The translations under genes were made by a program, and so were the position numbers. The notes beneath the pieces were generated by a model. The model was not told where the DNA came from, did no database searches, and saw only the letters and a program-made list of their open reading frames with translations. This document shows, in pieces, positions 8,929-17,602 of a stretch of DNA of 64,000 nt (the first letter of the stretch is position 1; each line of letters starts with the position of its first letter). The stretch comes from Propionibacterium cyclohexanicum (GTDB taxonomy: Bacteria; Actinomycetota; Actinomycetes; Propionibacteriales; Propionibacteriaceae). The stretch lies in the NCBI RefSeq assembly GCF_900111365.1, contig NZ_FOGZ01000013.1, positions 20,292-84,291 on the forward strand. The letters run 5' to 3'.

Positions 8929-10614
8929 TCATACTGTGGCATCGCCTCCCACCCAGGTACGCCAGCCCCCAGACCCGCTGATGTCCACGCCAAGGGCCGT
9001 AGCGGGTGCCGTACAGAGAAAGCCGATGGCCGAATCGCCGCCGGCCAGCTGGATCGCACCGAGCGTCATTGGCGCCGGCAAACCTGTGAGGAAGCCGCCC
9101 AAGGCGCCAATGGGCAACTGCCACAGCTCCCCTTCGACACTGACCCCTTGTCCAGGATCCGCCGCAACAAGACCTGGACGAGCAGGTTCACCGGCGAGAA
9201 GACGCAGGCGATAAGCCGGGGCGGTGTGGATCGGCCCCAAGAAATCGGCTCCAGCCGCAACGAGCTCGTGATTGAGCGGCTGCCCGAGGCGATGGAGGCC
9301 AAAGACCACGAGACGGACCGGCTGGCGGTCGCGGAACCGAGCGAGCTCGGCCAGCTTCCGGTCCTCGAGAGCTCGCCCCGTGAGCATGACACCGAAGGGA
9401 AGCCCCGCCACGGTTCCGGCCGGGAAAGCCAAGGCACACATGCCCATGAGGTTCGCGAAGTTGGTAAAGCGTCCGAGTCGGGCGTTCTGGGCCACAGGCT
9501 CGTTCTCCACCTGCTCAATCGTAGGATGTCCGACGGTGGTGGGCGTAAGCAGGGCGTCGAATGGCTCGAGCAGGGCAAGCGCTTGCCGGGTAAGGTCAGC
9601 CAGTCGCGACTGATCGTCGAACAGTTGTGACGCGCGGTGTTGCTTCCCTGCGAGAATGATGCCCGAGACCGTCGAGTCGAGACCTCGGCCGATGTCCTGC
9701 TGGTGCTCCTCGATGAAGGTGCCCACAGCCGAATACCGCTCGGCCACGAAGGAGCTCCCGTAGAGCATCTCGGCAGCCTCGAGCATTGGGCTGATGTCCA
9801 CTCGTTCGATCTGTGCGCCGCTGGCGCGATACCCGGCGACAACCCCTTCGAAGGCCTCTTCCCATCCCGCCGCGAGTTCTCCAAGAGCGCGTCTGGTCGG
9901 CACGGCCAGTCGGGGACGAGCCGCCAACGCCGACTCCGGTCGACCATCTGCGGCAGAGTCGTCCGCCGCGTCGAGACCTTGGGCCACTTCGACGGCACGC
10001 CGCGCCGCACTCAGCTCGCGAGCGAAGACCGTCACGCAATCGATGCTGCGACAGGCTGGCACCACGCCGTCCACTGGGATGAGTCCTGGCGTCGGCTTGA
10101 TGCCGACGATGCCATTGAGAGCTGCGGGAACCCGACCGGAACCAGCGGTGTCGGTGCCTAGGGCCAGATCGGCGATTCCGAGCGCGACCGCAACTGCCGA
10201 GCCCGAACTCGATCCCCCCGAGATCCGATCGGTGTCCCAGGCATTGCGGACCGGACCATAGGGGGAGCGCGTACCCACCAGACCTGTGGCGAACTGATCG
10301 AGGTTGGTCTTGCCGAGGATGATCGCGCCCTGAGCGCGCAGCCTGGCCACCACCATTGCATCCTCCTGGGGCAGGTACGCAAAGCCCGGGCAACCGGCTG
10401 TCGTGGGCATCCCCTTCACATCGATGTTGTCCTTGACGGCAACCACGCTCCCGGCGAGGGGCAGGCAAACCCCCGCGCTACACAGCTCGTCCACCCGATC
10501 GGCCTGGGCAAGCAATTCATCGCGCTCCGCCAAGTGAATCCAGATTTCGGGACGATCGACCTCACGCATCCGGGAGAACGAGGCCTCCACTCGCGCCCTG
10601 GCGCTGCCACTCAT
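8929..10614 (-). CDS. Allophanate hydrolase (AtzF/DUR1,2-type)
   Basis: Hydrolyses allophanate to CO2 and ammonia. The 561-residue protein has an amidase-signature N-terminal domain with Lys61 (VKDN), the cis-serine in SGGSSSGS (132-139) and nucleophile Ser159 in GTDTAGSGR. The distinct C-terminal allophanate hydrolase domain (about 450-561, starting near VRLVVFGLHRLGQPLN) takes part in decarboxylation in the family. It overlaps the carboxylase stop by four bases, so the two are coupled. In this operon it would finish breakdown of the allophanate made by the carboxylase with or without the DUF1989 deiminase. Confidence 0.9.
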   Translation of the reverse strand: MSGSARARVEASFSRMREVDRPEIWIHLAERDELLAQADRVDELCSAGVCLPLAGSVVAVKDNIDVKGMPTTAGCPGFAYLPQEDAMVVARLRAQGAIILGKTNLDQFATGLVGTRSPYGPVRNAWDTDRISGGSSSGSAVAVALGIADLALGTDTAGSGRVPAALNGIVGIKPTPGLIPVDGVVPACRSIDCVTVFARELSAARRAVEVAQGLDAADDSAADGRPESALAARPRLAVPTRRALGELAAGWEEAFEGVVAGYRASGAQIERVDISPMLEAAEMLYGSSFVAERYSAVGTFIEEHQQDIGRGLDSTVSGIILAGKQHRASQLFDDQSRLADLTRQALALLEPFDALLTPTTVGHPTIEQVENEPVAQNARLGRFTNFANLMGMCALAFPAGTVAGLPFGVMLTGRALEDRKLAELARFRDRQPVRLVVFGLHRLGQPLNHELVAAGADFLGPIHTAPAYRLRLLAGEPARPGLVAADPGQGVSVEGELWQLPIGALGGFLTGLPAPMTLGAIQLAGGDSAIGFLCTAPATALGVDISGSGGWRTWVGGDATV

Positions 10615-13600
10615 GCGGCCTCCTGGATAGTCATGAGGACCTGGCCAGCCGAGACTTGTGTACCGGGTTCAACGAGCACCCGATCCACCCTCCCCGCGCA
10701 GGGCGCTGGCAGTGCGCTCTCCATCTTCATGGCCTCCAGCGAGAGAAGGTCATCTCCGCCGTCCACAAGCTGGCCCGGGCGCACGTCGATCTTCCACACA
10801 TTGGCCATGAACGGCGCCCGCACCGCGGTCTGTCCCTCGGGTACGGTCTCGTCAATGACAGCTGCAACAGGCTCGAGGTCGACCCGCCTGTCGAACTCGC
10901 CGTCGGCCCGCCACCTGTCTTCCTCAGCGCGGAAGGCTCTCTGCTGGGTGGCTCGGAAGGCATCGATCGAGCCGGCGTTCTCGGCGAGAAAGGCCTGGTA
11001 CTGCTTCATGGAGAAGGTCCCCTCCTCGACCTGGAAGGTGGCTCGGCCGGCTTCTGTTTGGGCTCGCAGATCAAGCAGTTCCGTCGCCGACACCGGGTAC
11101 CACCGAATGCGATCAAAGAAACGCAATGCCCAAGGATGTTCCTCGAACATCCCGCTGTGGCGATATCTGTTCCACACCTGCGTCGTGCGACCAATGAACT
11201 GGTACCCCCCGGGTCCCTCCATCCCGTAGATGCACAGATAGGCGCCACCGATGCCCACCGCGTTCTCTGGTGTCCAGGTCCTCGCGGGGTTGTATTTCGT
11301 AGTCACGAGCCGGTGACGTGGATCCAGCGGTGTGGCCACCGGCGCTCCCAGGTACACATCGCCCAGGCCGAGCACGAGATATGTGGCATCGAAGACGATT
11401 CGATGGACGTCATCGACGCTGTCGAGGCCATTGATCCGCCGGATGAATTCGATGTTCCAGGGGCACCAGGGTGCATCGTCACGAACACCGCTCATATAGC
11501 GACTGATTGCTGTCCGAGTCGCCGGGTCATCCCACGACAAGGGAAGATGCACGGTTCTGGAGGAGACGCTGAGTTCGTCGCTGGCCGGTATTGTGCCCTC
11601 GAGAATTCGGAGCTCTCGGGCCATGTCAGAGGCATGAAATCGCGACGAGTCGGTGTGGATCTGAAGTGAGCGGATGCCTGGTGTCACGTCGATCACGCCT
11701 GGCAGGTCTGCCTCGGCTACCCGCTCCATGAGCGCATGAACACGCATCCGCAGTGCAATGTCGAGGACCTGGGGACCATATTCCACGAGCACGTTGTCAT
11801 CGCCATCGCGCCGGTAGGTGACCTCAGGTCGGCCCCCTTCGGCGGGAATCCGGCCGAGTACTCCATCATCGTCGTCTCGGTCACCGGCTGGCACCGTACG
11901 GTCAGCAGGATCGAGCCTGGCAGCACGGTGCTCTGCAACACGCACGAAGCGGACAGTGTCGTCGGGACGAAGCTGCCCCAGCTTCCACAGATCACTGCTC
12001 GCGACCACTGCCGGGCAGACGAATCCGCCCAGACTCGGACCATCCGGACCAAGGATGATGGGCGTGTCGCCCGTGAAATCGAGTGCCCCCACCGCATAGG
12101 GCGTGTCATGGATATTGGAAGGATGCAGCCCGGCGTCCCCCCCGTCGGGACGCCCCCAACTGGGCCTTGGGCCGATCAGGCGAATCCCAGTTCGGTCGGA
12201 GTTGAAGTGCACCGTGTAATCCGACGCATACAACGTATCGATGTCGCTGCGTGTGAAGAACTCCGGCGCAGCGTGCGGGCCCTCAGTGACCGCGAGTTCC
12301 CAGTGGTGGCCGATGGCGGGGCGCGCCGCAGGTTCGATCGGCCCGGGAATAGTCCCCATGAGCGAACCCTCTGCGAAGGCCGGATGTGGTTCGGCTGAGT
12401 CGGGCGACCCCGGGCGCAGCACATCACAGGCGCGCAGGACTCGTCCGGCATGACCACCGAAACGACCCAGGACGAATGTCGATGCACTGCCGAGATAGCG
12501 GGGCACGTCAATGCCACCCCGGACAGCCAGATAGCTGCGAAGACCGGCATCCGTCGGCGAGCCGATGGACAGCGTTGTTCCCGCGGGAATCTGAAGGGGA
12601 CGCCACATGGCGAGCTGTTGTTCTCCGGCACTGACCGGCACCTCGGCGCCTGTGACACACACGACAGCAGCCTCACGGAAATACAGCGTCGGACCTTCCA
12701 CTGTGCACTCCAGAGCCGGGGCGCCCTCCGGATTCCCGACCGCACGGTTCGCCAGCCGGAATGAGACCTCGTCCATCGGGCCGCTCGGCGGAACACCCAC
12801 CTGCCACAGCCCCAAGCGTCCGGGCCAGTCCTGGACTGTAGTGAAGGTACCCGCTGAAATCACCTCAATGCGAGGCTGTGGATCATGGGTGCTCGTCAGC
12901 GATGACGTCGAGTGAGTGACCTCCCGGAACTGCGCCGAGGCTATCAGCGCCCTCACCATCGCCAGATTGGTTACCACACCATCCACGCGCGATGCGGCAG
13001 CCGCTTCGCCGAACAGATCAATGGCGTCTTCACGCGTCGGGCCCCAGGCAATGAGCTTGGCGATCATCGGATCGTAGTGAGGGCTGACCTCACTGCCGGT
13101 CTCAACTCCGCTCTCCACCCTCACACCGGTAATGGTCGGTGACCCCTGTCCTGGGAACTGTACGTAGGTGAGCCGACCGGGGCTGGGGGCCCCATTCCGA
13201 TCTGGGTCCTCCGCATAGATTCGGGCCTCCACGGCATGACCCTGGGGCTCGTGTTCCACTCCAAAGACGTTCTCCTCCAAGTCTGTCAACGACTCAGTCG
13301 AGCCAATGGCGAGCCTCAGCATGGCCCCCACCACATCGACTCCGTAGACTTCCTCAGTGACAGGATGCTCGACCTGCAGACGGGTATTCACCTCGAGGAA
13401 GAAGGCACGCTGAGCTACCGGGTCATAGACAAACTCAACGGTTCCCGCAGACCGGTAGTCCACGGAAACGGCCAAGGATCGGGCCGCTCGGTGGATCTCA
13501 CGCCGCACGTCATCGGGGATCCCCGGCGCCGGGCACTCTTCGATCACCTTCTGATGGCGGCGCTGGTAGGAGCAGTCGCGGTCACCAAGCACCGCCACCC

Positions 13601-14255
13601 GACCCCGTCCATCGCCGAAGATCTGCACCTCAATGTGCCGGGCCGCCTCGACGTACTTTTCCAGGTACACGCCCCCTGTCCCAAAGCTGTGCGCTGCCTG
13701 TTCGAGCACGGCATGGTATGTCTCGGCGACCTGGGAGAGGTCGCGGCAGATACGCATTCCGATTCCACCGCCACCATTGGTCGCTTTCACGATGACCGGG
13801 AGCCCTGTTCGAGTGGCCTCGCGGACCGCATCCTCGGCCGAGTGCAACAGGCCGGAACCCGGTAACAAGGCGACCCCGGCCGCTCGCGCGAGCTGGCGTG
13901 CGGAGTGCTTGTCCCCGAAGCCACGGATCTGGGCGGGGCCGGGCCCCACGAAAACCAGACCGGCCCGCTCGACCTGCTCGGCGAACTCTGCGTTCTCGGA
14001 GAGGAAGCCATAGCCGGGGTGGACAAGAGTGGCACCGGTCTGGGCAGCCGCAGCCAGAATGGCCTCGTGATTGAGATAGGACTGCGCCGCTGAAGCTGGA
14101 CCGATCCGCACCGCCTCATCGGCCTCACGGACGAATTGGGCGCCGCAATCCGCATCCGAGTAGACCGCAACGGTGTCGACACCGAGTGCACGTGCGGCGC
14201 GGATAATGCGACGGCTGATCTCGCCGCGGTTGGCAATGAGAACCTTCTGCATCAT
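10611..14255 (-). CDS. Urea/guanidine carboxylase (biotin-dependent)
   Basis: A 1214-residue multidomain enzyme: N-terminal biotin carboxylase (about 1-450, with KVLIANRGEI and the ATP-grasp glycine-rich loop KATNGGGGIGM), a KipA/AHS2-like region (about 470-790), a KipI/AHS1-like region (about 830-1060), and a C-terminal biotinyl domain with Lys1177 in EAMKME. It carboxylates urea to allophanate or guanidine to carboxyguanidine. The flanking DUF1989 pair is the context reported for guanidine carboxylases (carboxyguanidine deiminase subunits), so guanidine is the more likely substrate. Substrate choice cannot be settled without aligning the active-site residues to characterised enzymes. Confidence 0.92.
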   Translation of the reverse strand: MMQKVLIANRGEISRRIIRAARALGVDTVAVYSDADCGAQFVREADEAVRIGPASAAQSYLNHEAILAAAAQTGATLVHPGYGFLSENAEFAEQVERAGLVFVGPGPAQIRGFGDKHSARQLARAAGVALLPGSGLLHSAEDAVREATRTGLPVIVKATNGGGGIGMRICRDLSQVAETYHAVLEQAAHSFGTGGVYLEKYVEAARHIEVQIFGDGRGRVAVLGDRDCSYQRRHQKVIEECPAPGIPDDVRREIHRAARSLAVSVDYRSAGTVEFVYDPVAQRAFFLEVNTRLQVEHPVTEEVYGVDVVGAMLRLAIGSTESLTDLEENVFGVEHEPQGHAVEARIYAEDPDRNGAPSPGRLTYVQFPGQGSPTITGVRVESGVETGSEVSPHYDPMIAKLIAWGPTREDAIDLFGEAAAASRVDGVVTNLAMVRALIASAQFREVTHSTSSLTSTHDPQPRIEVISAGTFTTVQDWPGRLGLWQVGVPPSGPMDEVSFRLANRAVGNPEGAPALECTVEGPTLYFREAAVVCVTGAEVPVSAGEQQLAMWRPLQIPAGTTLSIGSPTDAGLRSYLAVRGGIDVPRYLGSASTFVLGRFGGHAGRVLRACDVLRPGSPDSAEPHPAFAEGSLMGTIPGPIEPAARPAIGHHWELAVTEGPHAAPEFFTRSDIDTLYASDYTVHFNSDRTGIRLIGPRPSWGRPDGGDAGLHPSNIHDTPYAVGALDFTGDTPIILGPDGPSLGGFVCPAVVASSDLWKLGQLRPDDTVRFVRVAEHRAARLDPADRTVPAGDRDDDDGVLGRIPAEGGRPEVTYRRDGDDNVLVEYGPQVLDIALRMRVHALMERVAEADLPGVIDVTPGIRSLQIHTDSSRFHASDMARELRILEGTIPASDELSVSSRTVHLPLSWDDPATRTAISRYMSGVRDDAPWCPWNIEFIRRINGLDSVDDVHRIVFDATYLVLGLGDVYLGAPVATPLDPRHRLVTTKYNPARTWTPENAVGIGGAYLCIYGMEGPGGYQFIGRTTQVWNRYRHSGMFEEHPWALRFFDRIRWYPVSATELLDLRAQTEAGRATFQVEEGTFSMKQYQAFLAENAGSIDAFRATQQRAFRAEEDRWRADGEFDRRVDLEPVAAVIDETVPEGQTAVRAPFMANVWKIDVRPGQLVDGGDDLLSLEAMKMESALPAPCAGRVDRVLVEPGTQVSAGQVLMTIQEAA

Positions 14256-14262
14256 CTATTCC

Positions 14263-14961
14263 TCAACGCCTGGGACCTGGACGCGTAACGATCATACGCA
14301 AGGGAGTGCAGTTGAAGTCATTGCACGGATTGTTCATCTGAGGGCAATTGGAGATCAGTACCAGAGCCCGCAGATCGGCGCGCAATGCGACCCTTTTACC
14401 TGGTGCCGAGATCCCGTCGACGATCCCCAGCACGCCGTCTTGATCAACTGGCACGTTCATAAACCAGTTGAGATTGGATACGAGATCACGGGCATCCATC
14501 CCGTACTTTCGCGCCTCATTGAGGAAGTTCTCCCGGCAGCCGTGCTGGTACATCGTGTGATGTCCGTAGCGAAGTGTGTTCGACTCCTTGCCGCATGCAC
14601 CGCCGAGAGTGTCTTGACGGTCGATCTCATTGCCGATGACAGTCATCATCGCGCGCCCTCGGTTCGAACGCAGCACGGTGCCCGTATCGACGTAGGCATT
14701 GTGCTGCCAGGTCAGCGTGTCGGGAACGCTGTAGCGTTCGGCGGTGTCATCGCCGTTGAAAACCAAACAGTCTGCTGACTGGTTACCTCCAACATCGACG
14801 ATGGTGAGAACGTCTCCTGGCTCGACGACACCAGACCATGGATCACGCGGTGCGACGATTTCGTCGAGCAGAATCTGTCCAGGGACCAGCGGTGCACCAA
14901 AGTCGAGAGGCGAGTCCGGCATGTAGACCGGGCGTTCTGGAACTGTTGTCGTGATACTCAT
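14263..14961 (-). CDS. DUF1989 urea-carboxylase-associated protein (probable carboxyguanidine deiminase subunit)
   Basis: A 232-residue protein with the typical C-terminal pattern GISAPGKRVALRADLRALVLISNC...NNPCN...TPLR of 'urea carboxylase-associated' proteins (UAAP2-like). Published work on this family identifies the paired proteins as carboxyguanidine deiminase (CgdA/CgdB), which converts carboxyguanidine to allophanate and ammonia. Conserved Cys and His residues (CGKESNTLRYGHHTM near 123-138) may bind metal. It overlaps the upstream DUF1989 gene by four bases and ends seven bases before the carboxylase start. Confidence 0.82.
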   Translation of the reverse strand: MSITTTVPERPVYMPDSPLDFGAPLVPGQILLDEIVAPRDPWSGVVEPGDVLTIVDVGGNQSADCLVFNGDDTAERYSVPDTLTWQHNAYVDTGTVLRSNRGRAMMTVIGNEIDRQDTLGGACGKESNTLRYGHHTMYQHGCRENFLNEARKYGMDARDLVSNLNWFMNVPVDQDGVLGIVDGISAPGKRVALRADLRALVLISNCPQMNNPCNDFNCTPLRMIVTRPGPRR

Positions 14962-15809
14962 GCGATCCCCTGTGCAGCGAGATAGTCGAGGGTATTGAGA
15001 TAGGCCCGATGGGCTTCAGGTGCAGCCGTGAACTGGGAATCAGCCGGGCCGGTCGGGTGGCCGCGCCATGCGTCGACGCGCAGCGGCCCGACAATGTAAT
15101 CGCTGCGAGGGTCGAGAGGATGCGGAACATTGGCGACGAGGACGATCAATGGCATCTCGGCCACGATCTCCACGTGGCACCCAGGCCCGGCGCCGCCGGT
15201 GAACTGCAGGTCACCATCGCTGGCGACGCGGACACCCTTGAAGAAAGAGATGCTCGGCGGCAGGTCGCGGACGCCCAGCCCGTGCTTGGCAGCCCCAAGC
15301 TCGAAGAGCGCTGCCCCCGCCGGCGCGGCACCGTGCGAAGCGCTGGCCGCATACTTGCTCTCGTTCCACGCTCTGGTCGAGGTACCGCACAGCGCATCGT
15401 GATGCCCTGAGCTGTCATTGCACACTGTCGCCAGCACTCTGCCCTCACCCGACAGGAGAGGGTGGCCGTCGACGAGGTATGCCTGCCACGGGATTTTCAC
15501 GGTGTCAGCCACATTGAGACGTTCTATGGGCTCTATCGCATTGTAGATCAAGACATGGGCACACGCGTCGCCTTTGGCGTCGGTGAACCTAATGCGCGTG
15601 CCCCTCGCCACCCGCTTATGTGTATAGCCTCCGGGCGCGACGGTCTCCGCCCACACCATGAGATCCGGCTCGACCCCTTCAGGTATCTCCGGCGCCTTAT
15701 GGGCGGGTAGATAGGGCATATACTCCGAGCTTTCTGATTCCCGAGCACGCGCATCCTGGCGCGCGTCCAGGAGTGTCCCTGTCTTGTGCTGATCGGCTAT
15801 TGCGACCAT
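14958..15809 (-). CDS. DUF1989 urea-carboxylase-associated protein, second subunit
   Basis: A 283-residue DUF1989 paralogue (UAAP1-like), with GGYTHKRVARGTRIRF near the N-terminus, DALCGTST, a DLPPSISFFKGVRV segment and the NVPHPLDPRSDYIVGPLRV C-terminal motif. Together with the next gene it probably forms the heteromeric carboxyguanidine deiminase. Its stop codon overlaps the start of that gene (ATGA). A GAGGAAG ribosome-binding site precedes the start at 15809. About 30 N-terminal residues before the domain are extra and not obviously conserved. Confidence 0.82.
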   Translation of the reverse strand: MVAIADQHKTGTLLDARQDARARESESSEYMPYLPAHKAPEIPEGVEPDLMVWAETVAPGGYTHKRVARGTRIRFTDAKGDACAHVLIYNAIEPIERLNVADTVKIPWQAYLVDGHPLLSGEGRVLATVCNDSSGHHDALCGTSTRAWNESKYAASASHGAAPAGAALFELGAAKHGLGVRDLPPSISFFKGVRVASDGDLQFTGGAGPGCHVEIVAEMPLIVLVANVPHPLDPRSDYIVGPLRVDAWRGHPTGPADSQFTAAPEAHRAYLNTLDYLAAQGIA

Positions 15810-15846
15810 GACTGTGCTTCTTCCTCTTCGGATGGCGAGCGGCCGG

Positions 15847-17424
15847 TCAGCCCAGCCGCGCTTCGGTTAAACTCCGGGCCCGAAGGCCTAGATATCCCTT
15901 CGACCTATTCCTCTGATGAATCGCCATTCCCACGAGCAAGGTGAGGGCGACGAACAGAACTGCGCTCCACCGCAGCCACCAGGTGTTCCCAGTCAGGTCG
16001 TAGATGGCAGTACGCGGCCACATCAGGTTGATGATCATGAAGATCTGGTAGCCGACAGCCGCCGCATTGACCCCCAAGCCCCATCGCCCCAAGGTGAAGA
16101 CAGGAACGCCAGTTTCGTCGAGCTGGTCAGGGAACCCGATGTGCCTGCGGCGCAGCCGACAGATGAGCAGGGGACCGGTCACGCCGAGATAGGCCATGTA
16201 CAACATCGCGATACACAGACTGGACAGTGCCGTGAAGATAGCGCTCTGGTTGAAGTTCACCAAGAGCACCAGTGCCGCTCCCACGCCCACCGAGATCGCC
16301 GCGGGTATTGGCGTACCTGTGCGCGGAGAGACTCTGGCGAAGAACTGGTGAAAGGGCAGCATGCCTTCACGAGACATCGAGAAGACCATCCGCGAGCAGG
16401 ATGTTTGGCAAGCCAATGTGCAGGCGAAAACAGCCACCGCAACCGCACAGAGCAGAATGCGCCCGCCCAGTCCACCAAAGGAACTGGTGAGGACCCACGC
16501 CAGCCCGTACTTGGACAGGTTCCCGTCGGTAAGGCTCGGTGCAGCCATGAGTGCCGCCATGATGAGTAGGGCCCCGCCGATGCCGGACAAGCACAGTGCC
16601 CGCAGGATTGTGCGCGGGGTGGTCCGCCGGGGTGCAGTCGTTTCCTCCGAAAGCTCTCCGGCGGAGTCAAAGCCGACCATGACATAGGCCGCCATGAGTG
16701 AGGAGGCAAGGAAGGCCGAGATGTAGCTGGCGGAATCGCCGGTATATCCCTGGCGGGTCATGATGACACCGACGCCACGCTCACGGTGAGTGAACAGGGC
16801 GACAACAATGGCGACGACGCCGATGAGCTCGATCGTCACACCAAGACTGGTGAGCGAAGCCATCAGCCGCACTCCGATGACGTTGACGAGTGTCGTTATG
16901 ACGAGCAGACCGATGCCGAGCAGGACGGCGTTCTTGGCTCCGGTGTCAGAGGTGACAGAAGGGTCTGCAGCCTCTCCGCCGACGATCTGGAAGCCTGACC
17001 AGATCGAGGGAAGGACTGCCTGCAGAGCGATCGCCGCAACGGCCACCGTGATGACTTGCCCTATCACCATCACCCATCCCGTGAACCAACCGGCAACTGG
17101 ACCTGCGAGCCTGCTGGACCACTGAAAGATCGCGCCGCTGATGGGGAATCTGGCTGACATGACCGCGAAATTGAGCGCCACCAGGAGCTGGCCACCGAAG
17201 ACGATCGGCCAGGTCCAGAAGAAGGCGGCGCCGCCGAACGAGAAGCCCAGCGCGAAGAGCTGGAAGACGGTCGTGAGTATGGAGACGAAGGAGAAGCCGG
17301 CCGCGAATGATGCGAAGGAGCCCACCTTGCGGTGCAGCTCTTGGTCATAACCCAGGTCCATGAGTTCCCGAGCCTCGTGCCCCCCGGACGACTCCTGGGG
17401 GATCTGCTCTGTTGTAGCAGTCAT
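15847..17424 (-). CDS. APC-superfamily amine/amino-acid permease, first gene of the guanidine/urea operon
   Basis: A 525-residue protein with about twelve hydrophobic segments and the APC N-terminal pattern (LHRKVGSFASFAAGFSFVSILTTVF, then a conserved FPISGAIFQWSSRLAG segment). The subgroup resembles GABA/choline/amine permeases of the BAT1/UgaP type. As first gene of a six-gene operon for carboxylase-based nitrogen assimilation, it probably imports the substrate (guanidine, urea, or a guanidino compound or amine that yields it). Thirty-seven bases separate it from the next gene. Confidence 0.85.
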   Translation of the reverse strand: MTATTEQIPQESSGGHEARELMDLGYDQELHRKVGSFASFAAGFSFVSILTTVFQLFALGFSFGGAAFFWTWPIVFGGQLLVALNFAVMSARFPISGAIFQWSSRLAGPVAGWFTGWVMVIGQVITVAVAAIALQAVLPSIWSGFQIVGGEAADPSVTSDTGAKNAVLLGIGLLVITTLVNVIGVRLMASLTSLGVTIELIGVVAIVVALFTHRERGVGVIMTRQGYTGDSASYISAFLASSLMAAYVMVGFDSAGELSEETTAPRRTTPRTILRALCLSGIGGALLIMAALMAAPSLTDGNLSKYGLAWVLTSSFGGLGGRILLCAVAVAVFACTLACQTSCSRMVFSMSREGMLPFHQFFARVSPRTGTPIPAAISVGVGAALVLLVNFNQSAIFTALSSLCIAMLYMAYLGVTGPLLICRLRRRHIGFPDQLDETGVPVFTLGRWGLGVNAAAVGYQIFMIINLMWPRTAIYDLTGNTWWLRWSAVLFVALTLLVGMAIHQRNRSKGYLGLRARSLTEARLG

Positions 17425-17464
17425 TCCGATTGCCTTTCACCTTGTCCTCGCGCCGACACCGACA

Positions 17465-17525
17465 GTTGAGAGTCAACCCGCGATGCCTTTCAATCGAATG
17501 ACAGAAATGTTCCAGTCATGTGAAA
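17465..17525 (-). promoter_or_regulatory. Inverted repeats upstream of the permease operon (candidate operator region)
   Basis: Two symmetrical signals lie in the 180 bases before the permease start. GTTGA-GAG-TCAAC occupies 17465-17477. A nested pair at 17488-17525 has outer arms TTTCA/TGAAA and inner arms ATGAC/GTCAT. They are plausible TetR operator sites. No ykkC/guanidine-I riboswitch signature was seen in this leader. Confidence 0.35.
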
Positions 17526-17602
17526 CCAGATCCGGCAAGCGCAGCACATCTTCCACGAGAGGATGACTCTGGCTGCCGGGAGCACCTCGCTACCCTGGAT
17601 GG

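Noticed and set aside
17425..17602. Guanidine-I (ykkC) riboswitch before the permease operon
   Set aside because: I looked for the conserved core in the minus-strand leader and found none; only inverted repeats are present. A covariance search would be decisive.
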